Position numbers and translations under genes: made by a program
Shown: piece by piece, positions 43,501 through 53,093 of the stretch
Layout of the letters: each line of letters begins with the position of its first letter
Position numbering within the stretch: the first letter of the stretch is position 1
Assembly: GCF_006874465.1 (NCBI RefSeq)
Contig: NZ_VIRL01000023.1
Coordinates: 1-64,000, forward strand
From: Microbispora bryophytorum
GTDB taxonomy: Bacteria > Actinomycetota > Actinomycetes > Streptosporangiales > Streptosporangiaceae
Length of the DNA stretch: 64,000 bases
Direction: 5' to 3'
Notes under the pieces: model-generated
Seen by the model: the letters and a program-made list of their open reading frames with translations, nothing else
Database searches by the model: none
Told to the model about the DNA's origin: nothing

Positions 43501-44043
43501 TCAGGCGGCCGGGGCGTCCTCGCCGGGGGCGTCCTGACCGGGGAGGCGGACGTCGTCGACGGTCACGTTGACCTCGACCACGCGCATGCCGAGCATCCGG
43601 CTCACCGACCTGGCCACGTTGACCTTGACCTCGGTGGCGACGTCCATCACCACGTGGCCGTACACGATGACGATGGTCACGTCGACCGAGACCTGCCGGT
43701 CCTGGATGCTGGCCTGCACGCCCTGCGTCGCCCGCTTGGTCCCCACGCCGATGCGGTCGCGCACGGATTCGAAGGCACGCTCCAGGTCGCCACCCAGGTC
43801 GGCCACGCCGGGGATCTCAAGGGCGGCCAGCGCGGCCACCTTCTCCACCACCTCGTCGGCGACCTTGATCCGGCCCTTGAGGACGTCGGCGGCCGGCGTC
43901 CCGGGCCTCGGCGTCTCCGGGGAGAGGTCCGGCTCGGCCGGAACGGCCGCCTCCACGCCCGCCGGGTCGTCGAGGCTCCCCTCGGCGTACGCGTCGGTCT
44001 GGTCTTCCACTCGCTCCTCGACGACGGCGGCGGCCTCGCTCAT
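43501..44043 (-). CDS. Asp23/Gls24 family envelope stress protein
   Basis: The 180-residue protein has an acidic, disordered N-terminus (to about residue 55) and an Asp23 domain: GRIKVADEVVEKVAALAALEIPGV, GVQASIQDRQVSVDVTIVIVYGHVVMDVATEVKVNVARSVSRMLGMRVVEVNVTVDDV. Family members are membrane-associated alkaline or cell-wall stress proteins. GAGGAGCC precedes ATG 44043. It is transcribed toward thrS and divergent from the HIT gene. Confidence 0.88.
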   Translation of the reverse strand: MSEAAAVVEERVEDQTDAYAEGSLDDPAGVEAAVPAEPDLSPETPRPGTPAADVLKGRIKVADEVVEKVAALAALEIPGVADLGGDLERAFESVRDRIGVGTKRATQGVQASIQDRQVSVDVTIVIVYGHVVMDVATEVKVNVARSVSRMLGMRVVEVNVTVDDVRLPGQDAPGEDAPAA

Positions 44044-44134
44044 GTGACGGCTCCTCGGGGGGTGGGCGTCCGGCAGGTGCATTCTGCCCGATGATCACCC
44101 GAGCCGTCCGGTGTCCGCGGATATCGGTGTCCGT

Positions 44135-44240
44135 CGGTCGCGGCCCCGGTGGTCGCGGCCCCGGTGGTCGCGGGCTGAGTGGTCGAGAGTCTGGGTGGTC
44201 GAGAGTCCGGGTGGGTGCGGCCCTGATGGTCGAGAGTCTG
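44135..44240. repeat. 15- to 16-bp tandem repeats upstream of the HIT gene
   Basis: GGTCGCGGCCCCGGT-type units at 44136, 44151 and 44166 are followed by GTGGTCGAGAGTCTGG-type units at 44179, 44195 and 44228. The array lies in the divergent gap between the Asp23 and HIT genes. Confidence 0.7.
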
Positions 44241-44334
44241 GTGCAACCCGGCCGGTGAGAGGAGATCCGCGGGGTCATATGCTGCTGCCAGTGCTGAACG
44301 CACCGGGGCAACGGGAGCGGAGGAGATCGCGGCC

Positions 44335-44883
44335 GTGGATTCAGAGCCGATCGAGCAGGCGGGCGCCGGGATTCCCGACAGCTTCCAGCGCCTGTGGACC
44401 CCGCACCGGATGGCCTACATCAAGGGCGAGAACAAGCCCAGCGGGTCCGGCGCGGATGAGGGCTGCCCGTTCTGCGAGATTCCCCGGCTCCCCGACGAGG
44501 ACGGGCTGATCGTGGCCCGGGGATCGGCCGTTTTCGCCGTCCTCAACCTCTATCCGTACAACTCCGGGCACCTGATGGTGTGCCCCTACCGGCACGTGTC
44601 CGACTACGCCGACCTCGACGGGCCCGAGACGGCAGAGCTGGCCGAGTTCACCAAGCGCGCGACGCACGCGCTGCGCAAGGCGAGCGGGGCGCAGGGCTTC
44701 AACGTCGGCATGAACCTGGGCGGTGTGGCGGGCGCGGGCATCGCCGCCCACCTTCACCAGCATGTGGTGCCCCGGTGGGGCGGCGACACCAACTTCATGC
44801 CGGTGGTCGGGCACACCAGGGTGCTGCCGCAACTGCTGCGCGACACGCGCGACCTGCTCGCCGAGGCCTGGCCCGCCTCCTGA
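44335..44883 (+). CDS. HIT domain nucleotide hydrolase/phosphorylase
   Basis: The 182-residue protein has CPFCEIPRLPDEDGLIVARG near residue 44, YPYNSGHLMVCPYRHV, and the histidine triad AAHLHQHVVPRWGGDTNFMPV near residue 138. The mycobacterial orthologue in the same place (next to thrS and pgsA) is a diadenosine tetraphosphate phosphorylase, so Ap4A turnover is the likely role. GTG 44335 follows GGAGGAGATC. Downstream order differs from Mycobacterium: three minus-strand genes separate it from pgsA. Confidence 0.9.
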   Translation: MDSEPIEQAGAGIPDSFQRLWTPHRMAYIKGENKPSGSGADEGCPFCEIPRLPDEDGLIVARGSAVFAVLNLYPYNSGHLMVCPYRHVSDYADLDGPETAELAEFTKRATHALRKASGAQGFNVGMNLGGVAGAGIAAHLHQHVVPRWGGDTNFMPVVGHTRVLPQLLRDTRDLLAEAWPAS

Positions 44884-44925
44884 CCGACCGCTCCTCGGCC
44901 ACGAGCCCGGTTGCCCGGACGGCCG

Positions 44926-47118
44926 TCAGGCCGCCGCGGGGCTCGCGGCCGGGCCCGGCGATCCGGCGGGCAGGACCGCCTCGCCGTGCTGCAGGGCGCG
45001 GATGCCGGCGCTGAGGACGAGCGGCACGGCCAGAGCCAGGGCCATGGACAGCACCGCGGCCCCCGAGTCGTTGACGAGCATGCCGACCAGGCCGCTCACG
45101 AGCGCGCCGAGCAGGCCTGCCCTGAGCATGGGCGCCCGTTCGAACGCGATCGGCAGGACGCCGGCGCTCGCCGCCCCCGGCCGCAGCAGCGCGAAGACGA
45201 GGAACGCGAACGCGGTGATCACCACGGGCATCAGGTTGGGGCTGAGCAGCGTGGAGAGCATCGCGCCGAGCTTGCGGGAGATCACCGGCAGGAACGTGCC
45301 GTCGGCCACCTGCCCCACGAAGCGGCCCAGGTGCGTCTGGCTGGCCGGGGGACGCAGATAGTCGAGGTAGGCGATGGCCATCACCAGAACGCCGCCCGCG
45401 GCGCAGAACGCGCCCAGCTTGACGATCGACACCCGCTTGCCCGCCACGATCAGGGCGGTGACCGCGATGCCCGGGACGAAGGCGATGACGCCCCCGAAGT
45501 CGCTGCCCACGCCCGGCCAGCCGTCGAGCAGCATCGCGAAGGCCCCGAGCGCGGCGACCAGAGCCACCGCGACGGTCTTGCGACCCGCCCTGACCAGCCG
45601 GTCGGCGGCGGCCGTGGTGACGAGCAGCACGGCCGTGGCGAGCAACGCGAAGGGGATGTTGCCGAGGCCGTAGTAGCGGGCGCCGACCACGCCCGTGTAG
45701 CCCATCAGGCTGTTGAGCTGCAGGGGCGTGCCGGTCAGCAGGTCGCCGAGCAGCACGGCAGCGGTCACCGCCGCGATCACGGTCAGCGGCCCGAGCACGC
45801 CGCGCCGCCACGGTCCCGCGAGGGCCGCCACGGTCAGCGCCACGGCGATCGCCGCGATCGAGGCGAAGAGCATGACGGCGGGCTGCGCCGTACGGGCCCA
45901 CGGGGTGAGGTTAACGAGATAGGTCGAGACGGGGATCGCGGCGAGCGCCACGGCGGCGGCCCGTACGGCGGGCAGCCCGTCGCGGCGGCGCAGCAGCAGG
46001 AACGCGGTGACGTAGAAGACCACCTGGAGCACGGCGAGCGTGGTGAAGAAGACGCCCGTCGTGTCGCGGATGGTCTGCCCGGCGACGTCGGCGGTGCGCA
46101 GGGCCGCCACACGTTCGTCCAGGTTCGCATCCGTCGCGTGGGTCTCGACCGGCACGCCGACGACGGCCGGGGGAGCGGCCACCCCGGTCCTGGCCAGGAT
46201 CGTGGCGGTGATGTCCGGCAGGATGATCATGTTGTCCCTGTGGGTGGACCGGGCGCCGAGCGTCCGCGCCGGTCCGCCGCTGGATGCACTGCCGGGGTCA
46301 CTGCCGGGGCCGTGCAGCATCGCGGTTCTGAGGTGGGGGACGGAACCGTGGTCGGAGAGCCCGGCGACCAGCACCGTCGCCGATCCGAGCCGCGGCAGGA
46401 ACGCGCCCAGCTTCGCGTCGGCCGCCCGCGCGGCGGCCCGCCGCGCGTCGGCGGGCAGGCGCTCGGGCACGTCGGTCAGCCGGTCGCCGGAGACGTAGGG
46501 CGCCACGAGGTCGGGGATCTCCACGGCGACCACGTCGCCGCGCGTCCACTGCGCGACCTCGGCGGGGGAGGGGGCGTAGACGTCCACCCGGCCCTCGCGG
46601 TCGGCCAGCGCGAGCGCCGCTCCCGGGCCGACGGCCATCGTCGTCCGCCCGGCCGCGTGCAGAGCCTGCCCGAGCGTGCCCGCCTCGCGCTGCTCCCGCA
46701 CCTCCCACAGCCAGGAGAACTCGGGGATCACCGCCCCCTCGCCGTCGGCCTTCGGCGTGGGGGCCATGCCGCACGCTCCCCCCACCGCCGACCGCACCCC
46801 GGCCGAGACCGTGAGCCAGGCGTCGTACGGGCAGGTGTCCTTGCGCACGGCCCGCACCGACAGGGAGCCGACGGCGGAGTCACCGGCGAGCCGCCAGAGG
46901 TTCGGGGTGTCGGCCGGGGTGACGTCGCTCCACATCAGGCCGGGGATTCCGACGAGCACGACCCGTTCACCGGCCGCCGTCGCCGGTCCGGCGGTGAGCC
47001 CGGCGGACGCGGTCGTGAGCCCGGCGGACGCGGCGGTGAGCCCGGCGGACGCGGACGCCGCGGGAGCGGAGGCCACGGCCGACACGCCGAACACCACGGC
47101 GACGACCGCCCGCTTCAT
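44926..47118 (-). CDS. Membrane protein with alkaline-phosphatase-like ectodomain
   Basis: The 730-residue protein has a signal peptide, then a short repeat (SAGLTAA type), an exported domain of about 330 residues (VVLVGIPGLMWSDVTPADTPNLWRLAGDSAVGSLSVR; VLVAGLSDHGSVPHLRTAML; HRDNMIILPDITATILARTGV) that reads as an alkaline phosphatase superfamily fold, and about ten C-terminal membrane segments. The substrate is unknown; envelope glycolipid or polymer processing is a guess from neighbours. ATG 47118 (MKRAVVAVVFG) is chosen for the signal peptide and AGAGGCACG upstream. Confidence 0.75.
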   Translation of the reverse strand: MKRAVVAVVFGVSAVASAPAASASAGLTAASAGLTTASAGLTAGPATAAGERVVLVGIPGLMWSDVTPADTPNLWRLAGDSAVGSLSVRAVRKDTCPYDAWLTVSAGVRSAVGGACGMAPTPKADGEGAVIPEFSWLWEVREQREAGTLGQALHAAGRTTMAVGPGAALALADREGRVDVYAPSPAEVAQWTRGDVVAVEIPDLVAPYVSGDRLTDVPERLPADARRAAARAADAKLGAFLPRLGSATVLVAGLSDHGSVPHLRTAMLHGPGSDPGSASSGGPARTLGARSTHRDNMIILPDITATILARTGVAAPPAVVGVPVETHATDANLDERVAALRTADVAGQTIRDTTGVFFTTLAVLQVVFYVTAFLLLRRRDGLPAVRAAAVALAAIPVSTYLVNLTPWARTAQPAVMLFASIAAIAVALTVAALAGPWRRGVLGPLTVIAAVTAAVLLGDLLTGTPLQLNSLMGYTGVVGARYYGLGNIPFALLATAVLLVTTAAADRLVRAGRKTVAVALVAALGAFAMLLDGWPGVGSDFGGVIAFVPGIAVTALIVAGKRVSIVKLGAFCAAGGVLVMAIAYLDYLRPPASQTHLGRFVGQVADGTFLPVISRKLGAMLSTLLSPNLMPVVITAFAFLVFALLRPGAASAGVLPIAFERAPMLRAGLLGALVSGLVGMLVNDSGAAVLSMALALAVPLVLSAGIRALQHGEAVLPAGSPGPAASPAAA
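46994..47056. repeat. 21-bp tandem repeats after the signal peptide of the membrane protein
   Basis: GTGAGCCCGGCGGACGCGG starts at 46994, 47015 and 47036 (exact 21-base period). On the coding strand this gives SAGLT(A/T)A units. Confidence 0.85.
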
Positions 47119-47288
47119 CCACGTGCCTCTCACCGGCGACCCCCAGTCCCCGTATACGCAGTCCCCGTACGTGCAGTCCCGGTGCGTGATCTTGAAAAAA
47201 CTCGCGACCACGCTATCGGACCCGCTGACGGCCGCGCAGCAATCCACGGCGACCCGTTCCGGCGGATGCAGGGCCGCGGCCCGGGTGG

Positions 47289-48887
47289 TCAGGCCCGGGT
47301 CGCGGGGCTCTCGTTGCCGAGGCGGTCGACGGCGGTGACGTAATACGCGCCGGGGCCGCGGGTGGCGTACGACGGAGCCTGGGACGCCGCCACGACGGCC
47401 ACCAGGTTGCGCGCGTCCGCCGTGGCGCAGGAGGCGTTCTTACCTGTCACCCGGTAGATCCCGTATGACTGGGCGCCCGGCTGGGCCTGCCACGTCAGCG
47501 TCCCACCGGCGGCCTTCACCCCGCGCGGGGCCGCGGGCGCGGACCCCTGCCTGAGCACCGGCGGCAGCGCCGGGCGGGCGTAGTGGCTCTTCACGATCCG
47601 GTCGAGCACGCCCAGCGGGTTCTTCACCAGTTGCGCGGCGCTGAAGTAGACGTCGCCCGAGATCTCCGGATACCTGCGGTTCAGTGTGAGGTGGGCGGGC
47701 AGCTCGCCCGCCTTGGTCCAGGCCGGGGTGTCGGCGGTGCCCACCCGGTAGAGCGCCTGCCCGATGTAGAGGCCGACGCCGGTGCCCTTCACCGCGTCGG
47801 CCCACCACTTGGCGAGCACGGAGTAGTCGGCGGCGGCGAATCCCCGGGGCCAGTAGAGCTGGGGCATCACGTAGTCGACCGAGCCCGCCTTGATCCACGC
47901 CTTGGCGTCCGCGTAGATCGAGTCGTAGGCGGACATGCCCTTGGTGGCCGAGCCCGCCGGGTCCTCGTTCTTGTTGCGCCAGATGCCGAACGGGCTGATC
48001 CCGAAGACGGTGTACGGCTTGGCCGTGTGGACCGCCCGCGAGACCTGGGCGACGAGCTGGTTCACGTTGCGCCGCCGCCAGTCGGCCAGCGTCAGGCCCT
48101 TGCCGTACTTCTTGTACGCGGCCTGGTCGGCGAAGCGCGTGCCCTGGCCGGGGTAGGGGTAGAAATAGTCGTCGAAGTGGACGCCGTCGACGTCGTAGCG
48201 CTTGACGACGTCCGTCACGACCTTGGTCACCCAGTCGCGCACCTGCGGCAGGCCGGGGTTGTAGTACAGCTTGCCCTCGTGCTTGACGGTCCAGTCGGGA
48301 TGCAGCAGCGCCGGGTGCCCGGCGGGCAGCTTCGAGGAGGCCGAGTCGGCCGCCCGGTACGGGTTGAACCACGCGTGGAACTGCAGGCCGCGCTTGTGGG
48401 CCTCATCCACGAGGAACGGCAGCGGATCCCAGCCCGGGTCCCTGCCGGCCGTGCCGGTGAGCCACTGGGACCACGGCTCCAGCGACGAGCGGTAGATCGC
48501 GTCCGAGGCGGGCCGCACCTGGAAGAACACCGCGTTCAGATGCCTTTTGACCGCGTTGTCGAGGAGTTTCACATATTCGGCCTTCTGCCTATCGGGTGAC
48601 AGCCCCGATTTCGACGGCCAGTCGAGATTGTGCACGGTGGCGATCCAGACGCCGCGAAGCTGGCGCTTGGGGTACTGCGCGCTGGTGGCGCAGGTGGCCG
48701 CCGCCGTGAGAGTCTCCGCGTCGACGTGCTGCCGCGTCGCCTTCGGCACCGCCGTACGGCCGTCCTTCTCGGCGCTGACCTTCTCGGCCTGGGCGCCGGG
48801 ACCGAACGTGTATGCGGCTCCGACGGCGAGGGCGGCGATGACGGTGGTCGCGATCAGCGGGCGGACGACCTGTCTCCGCTCGGTCAC
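47289..48887 (-). CDS. Secreted glycoside hydrolase-like protein (GHL10/DUF187, DigH type)
   Basis: The 532-residue protein has an N-terminal signal or anchor (residues 8-34), a TIM-barrel GHL10 domain (RQLRGVWIATVHNLDWPSK; HLNAVFFQVRPASDAIYRSSLEPWSQWLTG; LQFHAWFNPYRA; VDGVHFDDYFYPYP; VDYVMPQLYWPRGF) and a C-terminal fibronectin III-like part (APRGVKAAGGTLTWQAQPGAQSYGIYRV). Escherichia coli DigH, of this family, cleaves denuded peptidoglycan glycans, so cell-wall turnover is likely. GTG 48887 follows GGAGGGG. The upstream 48910-48985 is AT-rich and should hold its promoter. Confidence 0.88.
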   Translation of the reverse strand: MTERRQVVRPLIATTVIAALAVGAAYTFGPGAQAEKVSAEKDGRTAVPKATRQHVDAETLTAAATCATSAQYPKRQLRGVWIATVHNLDWPSKSGLSPDRQKAEYVKLLDNAVKRHLNAVFFQVRPASDAIYRSSLEPWSQWLTGTAGRDPGWDPLPFLVDEAHKRGLQFHAWFNPYRAADSASSKLPAGHPALLHPDWTVKHEGKLYYNPGLPQVRDWVTKVVTDVVKRYDVDGVHFDDYFYPYPGQGTRFADQAAYKKYGKGLTLADWRRRNVNQLVAQVSRAVHTAKPYTVFGISPFGIWRNKNEDPAGSATKGMSAYDSIYADAKAWIKAGSVDYVMPQLYWPRGFAAADYSVLAKWWADAVKGTGVGLYIGQALYRVGTADTPAWTKAGELPAHLTLNRRYPEISGDVYFSAAQLVKNPLGVLDRIVKSHYARPALPPVLRQGSAPAAPRGVKAAGGTLTWQAQPGAQSYGIYRVTGKNASCATADARNLVAVVAASQAPSYATRGPGAYYVTAVDRLGNESPATRA

Positions 48888-49070
48888 GTGGCTACCCCTC
48901 CGATTTGCCAGTAAGTCCGGCCACAAGTCTTACATCGGCAAAAGAGCGGTTTAGCCAGAAAAACGAAATACATTTGTGATACAGACGTGACGCGGGGCAC
49001 CTTCTGGGGCTCCCCTTACCCGGGAGGCGCGAAACCCGGCGTCGGCGACGGCATGGGTGAGCTGCGAAAA

Positions 49071-49100
49071 CCCCGGCGGCCGGGAGGCGGGCCGCCGGGG
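49071..49100 (-). terminator. Terminator of the EF-G-like gene
   Basis: CCCCGGCGGCC (49071-49081) and GGCCGCCGGGG (49090-49100) are perfect arms, 15 bases beyond the stop codon. Confidence 0.85.
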
Positions 49101-49115
49101 CTGCGAATCGCTCCG

Positions 49116-51245
49116 CTACTCGCCCGTCGCGGCCACCTTGTCGGCAAGGTGGGCGGGCAGGGGCTCGTACCGAAGGAAGGAGCGGCTGAACGTGCCCGCC
49201 CCGTGGGACAGCGACCGCAGGTCGATCGAGTACCGCGTGATCTCCAGTTGCGGCACCTCGGCGCGCACGAGCGTGCGGCCGGTGCCGACCGGCTCGGTGC
49301 CGAGCACCCTGCCGCGGCGGGAGGACAGGTCGGACATCACGGCTCCGACGTACTCGTCCGACACGAGCACCGACACCTCGTCCACCGGTTCGAGCAGGTG
49401 CGTCGCCACCTTGGACGCGGCCTCCTTGAGCGCGAGCTGACCGGCGATCTGGAAGGCCATGTCGGAGGAGTCGACCGAGTGGGCCTTGCCGTCGTAGAGC
49501 GTGACGCGCACGTCGACCATCGGATAGCCGGCGACGACCCCGCGTTCCATCTGGGCCCGCACGCCCTTCTCCACGGACGGGATGAACTGCCTCGGCACCA
49601 CGCCGCCCACGATCTTGTCCACGAACTCGAACCCGCCGCCCGACGGCAGCGGCTCGACCTCGATGTGGCAGATCGCGTACTGACCGTGGCCGCCGGTCTG
49701 CTTGACGTTGCGCCCCAGGCCCTGCGCCTTGCCGGCGAACGTCTCCCGCAGCGGCACGCGCAGGCCGATCTTCTCGACCTCCACCCCGTGCCGCTTGGCC
49801 AGGCGGTCGAGCAGGACGTCGGAGTGCGCCTCACCCATGCACCACAACACGAGCTGGCGGGTCTCGGCGTTGTTCTCCAGCCGCAGGGTCGGGTCCTCGG
49901 CCACCAGGCGGCTCAGGGCCTGGCTGAGCTTGTCCTCGTCGGCCTTCGACCTGGCCCTGACGGCGACCGGCAGCAGCGGTTCCGGCATGGTCCACGCCTC
50001 GACCAGCAGCGGGTCGTCCTTGTCCGAGAGCGTGTCGCCCGTCTCGGTCCGCGACAGCTTGGCGACCGCGCAGATGTCCCCGGCGACGCACTTGCCCAGG
50101 GTCCGCTGCGCTTTGCCGAGCGGCGACGAGAGCGCGCCCACCCGCTCGTCGACGTCGTGGTCCTCGTGCCCCCGCTCGGCCAGGCCGTGACCGGAGACGT
50201 GCACCGTCATGTCCGGGCGCAGTGTGCCCGAGAAGACCCGGACCAGGCTGATCCGTCCCACGTACGGATCGCTCGTGGTCTTCACGACCTCGGCCACGAG
50301 AGGGCCGTCGGGATCGGCGGTGATCTGCCTGCACGGCTTGCCGTCGATCGAGGTGATCTTCGGCAGCGGGTGCTCCAGAGGCGACGGGAAGCCCTGTGTG
50401 ACGATCTCCAGCAGCTCCAGCATGCCGACGCCCGGCGCGGTGGCGAGGACCGGGTAGAAGCCGGCCCGGGCGACCGCCTTCTCCAGGTCGTCGATGAGCA
50501 CCTTGGTGTCGATCGTCTCGCCGGAGAGGTAGCGGTCCATCAGGGACTCGTCCTCGCTCTCCTGGATGATCCCCTCGATGAGGTCGCCGCGGTACTGCTC
50601 GATGAGCGCGAGCTGGTCGGCGTCCGGCTCCCGCTCGGTCCGGCGCCCGCCGCTGTAGTCGAACAGCCGATGCGACAGCAGGCCGAGCAGCCCGGTGCCG
50701 TCCACCGGCAGGTAGAGCGGCGCCACGCCGTCGCCGAACGCGTCCTGGCAGGTGGCGAGCACCTCGTCGAAGTTGGCGCGCTGGTGGTCGATCTTGGTGA
50801 TGACCACGGCGCGGGGCATCCCGACGAGTGCGCACTCCTCCCAGAGCATGCGGGTGAGCCCGTCCACGCCCTCGGCCGCGGAGACGACGAACAGCGCCGC
50901 GTCGGCCGCGCGCAGCCCGGCCCGCAGGTCGCCGACGAAGTCCGCGTACCCGGGGGTGTCCAGAAAATTGATCTTGATGCCGTTGTGGACGACGGGGGCG
51001 ACCGACAGGTTGACGGAACGCTGCTGGCGCACCTCCACCTCGTCGAAGTCGCTGACCGTCGTGCCGTCCTCGACCCGGCCGGGACGCTGGATGGTGCCCG
51101 TCTCCGCGAGCAGCGCCTCGACCAGCGTGGTCTTCCCGGCCCCGGAATGGCCGACCAGCACGACATTGCGCACCATGTCCGGCCGATCGGCCGCGGGTGC
51201 CCTGCCCGCGGCCCCTGCTGTCGCGCCGGTTGATCTTTCGGCCAC
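49116..51245 (-). CDS. Elongation factor G-like GTPase (EF-G2 type)
   Basis: The 709-residue protein keeps all EF-G domains: the G domain with VLVGHSGAGKTTLVEALL, FLDTPGYADFVGDL and VVITKIDHQ (TKxD instead of NKxD), domain II, domain III, domain IV (GGHGQYAICHIEVEPL) and domain V (SVLVSDEYVGAVMSDLSSRRGRVLG). It belongs to the second, EF-G-like group seen in actinobacteria, distinct from the translocase made in the str operon. Its function is not settled. GTG 51245 follows GGGAGGCG. It lies between the cell-wall hydrolase and the phosphatidylinositol genes. Confidence 0.9.
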   Translation of the reverse strand: MAERSTGATAGAAGRAPAADRPDMVRNVVLVGHSGAGKTTLVEALLAETGTIQRPGRVEDGTTVSDFDEVEVRQQRSVNLSVAPVVHNGIKINFLDTPGYADFVGDLRAGLRAADAALFVVSAAEGVDGLTRMLWEECALVGMPRAVVITKIDHQRANFDEVLATCQDAFGDGVAPLYLPVDGTGLLGLLSHRLFDYSGGRRTEREPDADQLALIEQYRGDLIEGIIQESEDESLMDRYLSGETIDTKVLIDDLEKAVARAGFYPVLATAPGVGMLELLEIVTQGFPSPLEHPLPKITSIDGKPCRQITADPDGPLVAEVVKTTSDPYVGRISLVRVFSGTLRPDMTVHVSGHGLAERGHEDHDVDERVGALSSPLGKAQRTLGKCVAGDICAVAKLSRTETGDTLSDKDDPLLVEAWTMPEPLLPVAVRARSKADEDKLSQALSRLVAEDPTLRLENNAETRQLVLWCMGEAHSDVLLDRLAKRHGVEVEKIGLRVPLRETFAGKAQGLGRNVKQTGGHGQYAICHIEVEPLPSGGGFEFVDKIVGGVVPRQFIPSVEKGVRAQMERGVVAGYPMVDVRVTLYDGKAHSVDSSDMAFQIAGQLALKEAASKVATHLLEPVDEVSVLVSDEYVGAVMSDLSSRRGRVLGTEPVGTGRTLVRAEVPQLEITRYSIDLRSLSHGAGTFSRSFLRYEPLPAHLADKVAATGE

Positions 51246-51516
51246 ATCGCCTCCCGAATCTCTGAGCGGTCGGGATGGGCACGTGGCACGCACCCCGCGC
51301 CGGCCGCTCGTGCCGTCGCTGTCCGCGCCCGGGGGCCTCGCCCTTCCAGGACCGTGCGGCGGCGGCTGACACGGCGGTTCACCTCCGTGACATCTCCGCG
51401 CGGTCCTGCGGGCGCGTGTTCTTCACCCTTTACCCATGTGGCGCATATCACAAGACTTTTCGGCGGAATGTGCTTGCGAGGTGCGGCGGCGCCGGATGGC
51501 CTACGATCGGACGGCG

Positions 51517-52122
51517 ATGTTGAACATCCTGCGCCCCGCCGTCACCCGGGTCATGACCCCGCTGGGGCGAGCCCTCGCCCGCTGGGGGATCTCGCCCGAC
51601 GTGATCACCACGATCGGCACACTCGGAGTGGTGGCCTCGGCCCTCGTCTTCTACCCGCTCGGGCATCTGTTCGCGGGAACGCTCGTCATCACGTTCTTCG
51701 TGCTCGCCGACCTCCTGGACGGCGTGCTGGCCCGGATGACGGGCAAGGGGAGCACGTGGGGCGCCTTCCTGGACTCCACCCTCGACCGTCTCGGTGACTC
51801 CTCGATCTTCTCGGGGCTGATCCTCTACTTCGTCCTCAAGGACGAGCCTGAGATCGTCCTCGCGATCGTCGCGCTCTTCTGCCTCGTCGCGGGAGCATTG
51901 GTCTCCTACGCCAAGGCCAGGGCCGAGGGCCTCGGCATGACCGCGAACGTCGGCATCGCCGAACGGGGGGAGCGTCTCGTGGTCGTGCTCGTCGCGGCCG
52001 GACTGTCCGGCCTCGGCGTGCCGTACATCCTGGCGGCCGGGCTCTGGCTGCTCGCCGCGGCCAGCTCCGTCACGGTGGTCCAGCGGATGGTGCACGTCTA
52101 CAGACAGGCGGTGGTCAAATGA
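51517..52122 (+). CDS. pgsA: Phosphatidylinositol phosphate synthase (CDP-alcohol phosphatidyltransferase)
   Basis: The 201-residue membrane enzyme carries the CDP-alcohol motif DLLDGVLARMTGKGSTWGAFLDSTLDR (D-x2-DG-x2-AR-x8-G-x3-D-x3-D) at about residues 65-92 and six predicted membrane helices. In this locus it makes phosphatidylinositol phosphate, the first step toward phosphatidylinositol mannosides. TACGAT at 51502 ends 9 bases before ATG 51517, so the message looks leaderless. It overlaps the acyltransferase gene (ATGA at 52119). Confidence 0.93.
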   Translation: MLNILRPAVTRVMTPLGRALARWGISPDVITTIGTLGVVASALVFYPLGHLFAGTLVITFFVLADLLDGVLARMTGKGSTWGAFLDSTLDRLGDSSIFSGLILYFVLKDEPEIVLAIVALFCLVAGALVSYAKARAEGLGMTANVGIAERGERLVVVLVAAGLSGLGVPYILAAGLWLLAAASSVTVVQRMVHVYRQAVVK

Positions 52123-53093
52123 AGGGCACGGCCGGCCCACCCCCCGGGCGGCCCCCGCGATCCGGCAGGGTGCCGCTCGCCGACCGGTTGGTCGCGGCGG
52201 CGTACACCGCCGGCTGGGCCGTGGTCCGATACGTGCCGGAACGGGCGGCCGCCTGGTTCTTCCGGGTCCTCGCCGACTGGCTGTGGCTCAGGCGGGGCAA
52301 GTCCGTGCGCCGCCTGGAGGCCAACCTGGCCCGCGTCGTCGGCGGTGACCCCGGCGACCACGCCGTACGCGAGCTGAGCCGGGCCGGCATGCGCTCCTAC
52401 TTCCGGTACTGGATGGAGTCGTTCCGCTTCACCGCCTACACGCGCGAGCGCATCCTCGACGGCACCCGGGCCACCGGGGGCGAGCACATCTTCGACAACC
52501 TGGCCCGGGGCAGGGGAGTGGTGGTCGCGCTGCCCCACATGGGCAACTACGACCTCGCCGGCGCCTGGCTGGTCCACATGGGTCACCGCTTCACCACCGT
52601 CACCGAGCGGCTGAAGCCGGAGTCGCTGTTCGAGCGCTTCGCCGTCTACCGCGAGCGACTCGGCATGGAGGTGCTGCCGCTGACCGGCAGGGACGGCGGC
52701 AGCGCCATGGCGTTCGGCACGCTCGCCAGGCGGCTGCGCGCGGGCAGGCCGGTCTGCCTGCCCGCCGAGCGCGACCTGACCGCCTCCGGGGTCGAGGTCG
52801 AGTTCTTCGACGCCAGGACGCGCATGGTCGCCGGCCCCGCCGTGCTGGCGATCCAGACGGGCGCCGCACTGCTGCCCGCCGTGCTGTGGTTCGACGGCGA
52901 CGGCTGGGGCATCCGCATCCACGAGGAGATCCCCGTCCCCACCGAGGGGACGCGGAAGCAGAAGACCCAGGTGATGACCCAGGCCCTGGCGGCGGTGTTC
53001 GAGAAGGGCATCGCCGAGCATCCGGAGGACTGGCACATGCTCCAGCGCCTGTGGCTCGACGACCTGGAGCCCCGCGCCGGGACCGAGTCGTGA
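52119..53093 (+). CDS. patA: Phosphatidylinositol mannoside acyltransferase (LPLAT family)
   Basis: The 324-residue protein is an HtrB/LPLAT-type acyltransferase: VVVALPHMGNYDLAGAW gives the H-x4-D catalytic motif near residue 130, and GRPVCLPAERDLTASGVEVEFF the second conserved block. In mycobacteria PatA in the same operon acylates the mannose of PIM. Starts and stops overlap both pgsA and pimA, so the three are translationally coupled. Confidence 0.9.
   Translation: MKGTAGPPPGRPPRSGRVPLADRLVAAAYTAGWAVVRYVPERAAAWFFRVLADWLWLRRGKSVRRLEANLARVVGGDPGDHAVRELSRAGMRSYFRYWMESFRFTAYTRERILDGTRATGGEHIFDNLARGRGVVVALPHMGNYDLAGAWLVHMGHRFTTVTERLKPESLFERFAVYRERLGMEVLPLTGRDGGSAMAFGTLARRLRAGRPVCLPAERDLTASGVEVEFFDARTRMVAGPAVLAIQTGAALLPAVLWFDGDGWGIRIHEEIPVPTEGTRKQKTQVMTQALAAVFEKGIAEHPEDWHMLQRLWLDDLEPRAGTES

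Noticed and set aside
48987-51233. Long plus-strand frame opposite the EF-G-like gene
   Set aside because: It is an antisense shadow of a gene with intact EF-G motifs; the protein is compositionally biased with no fold pattern.
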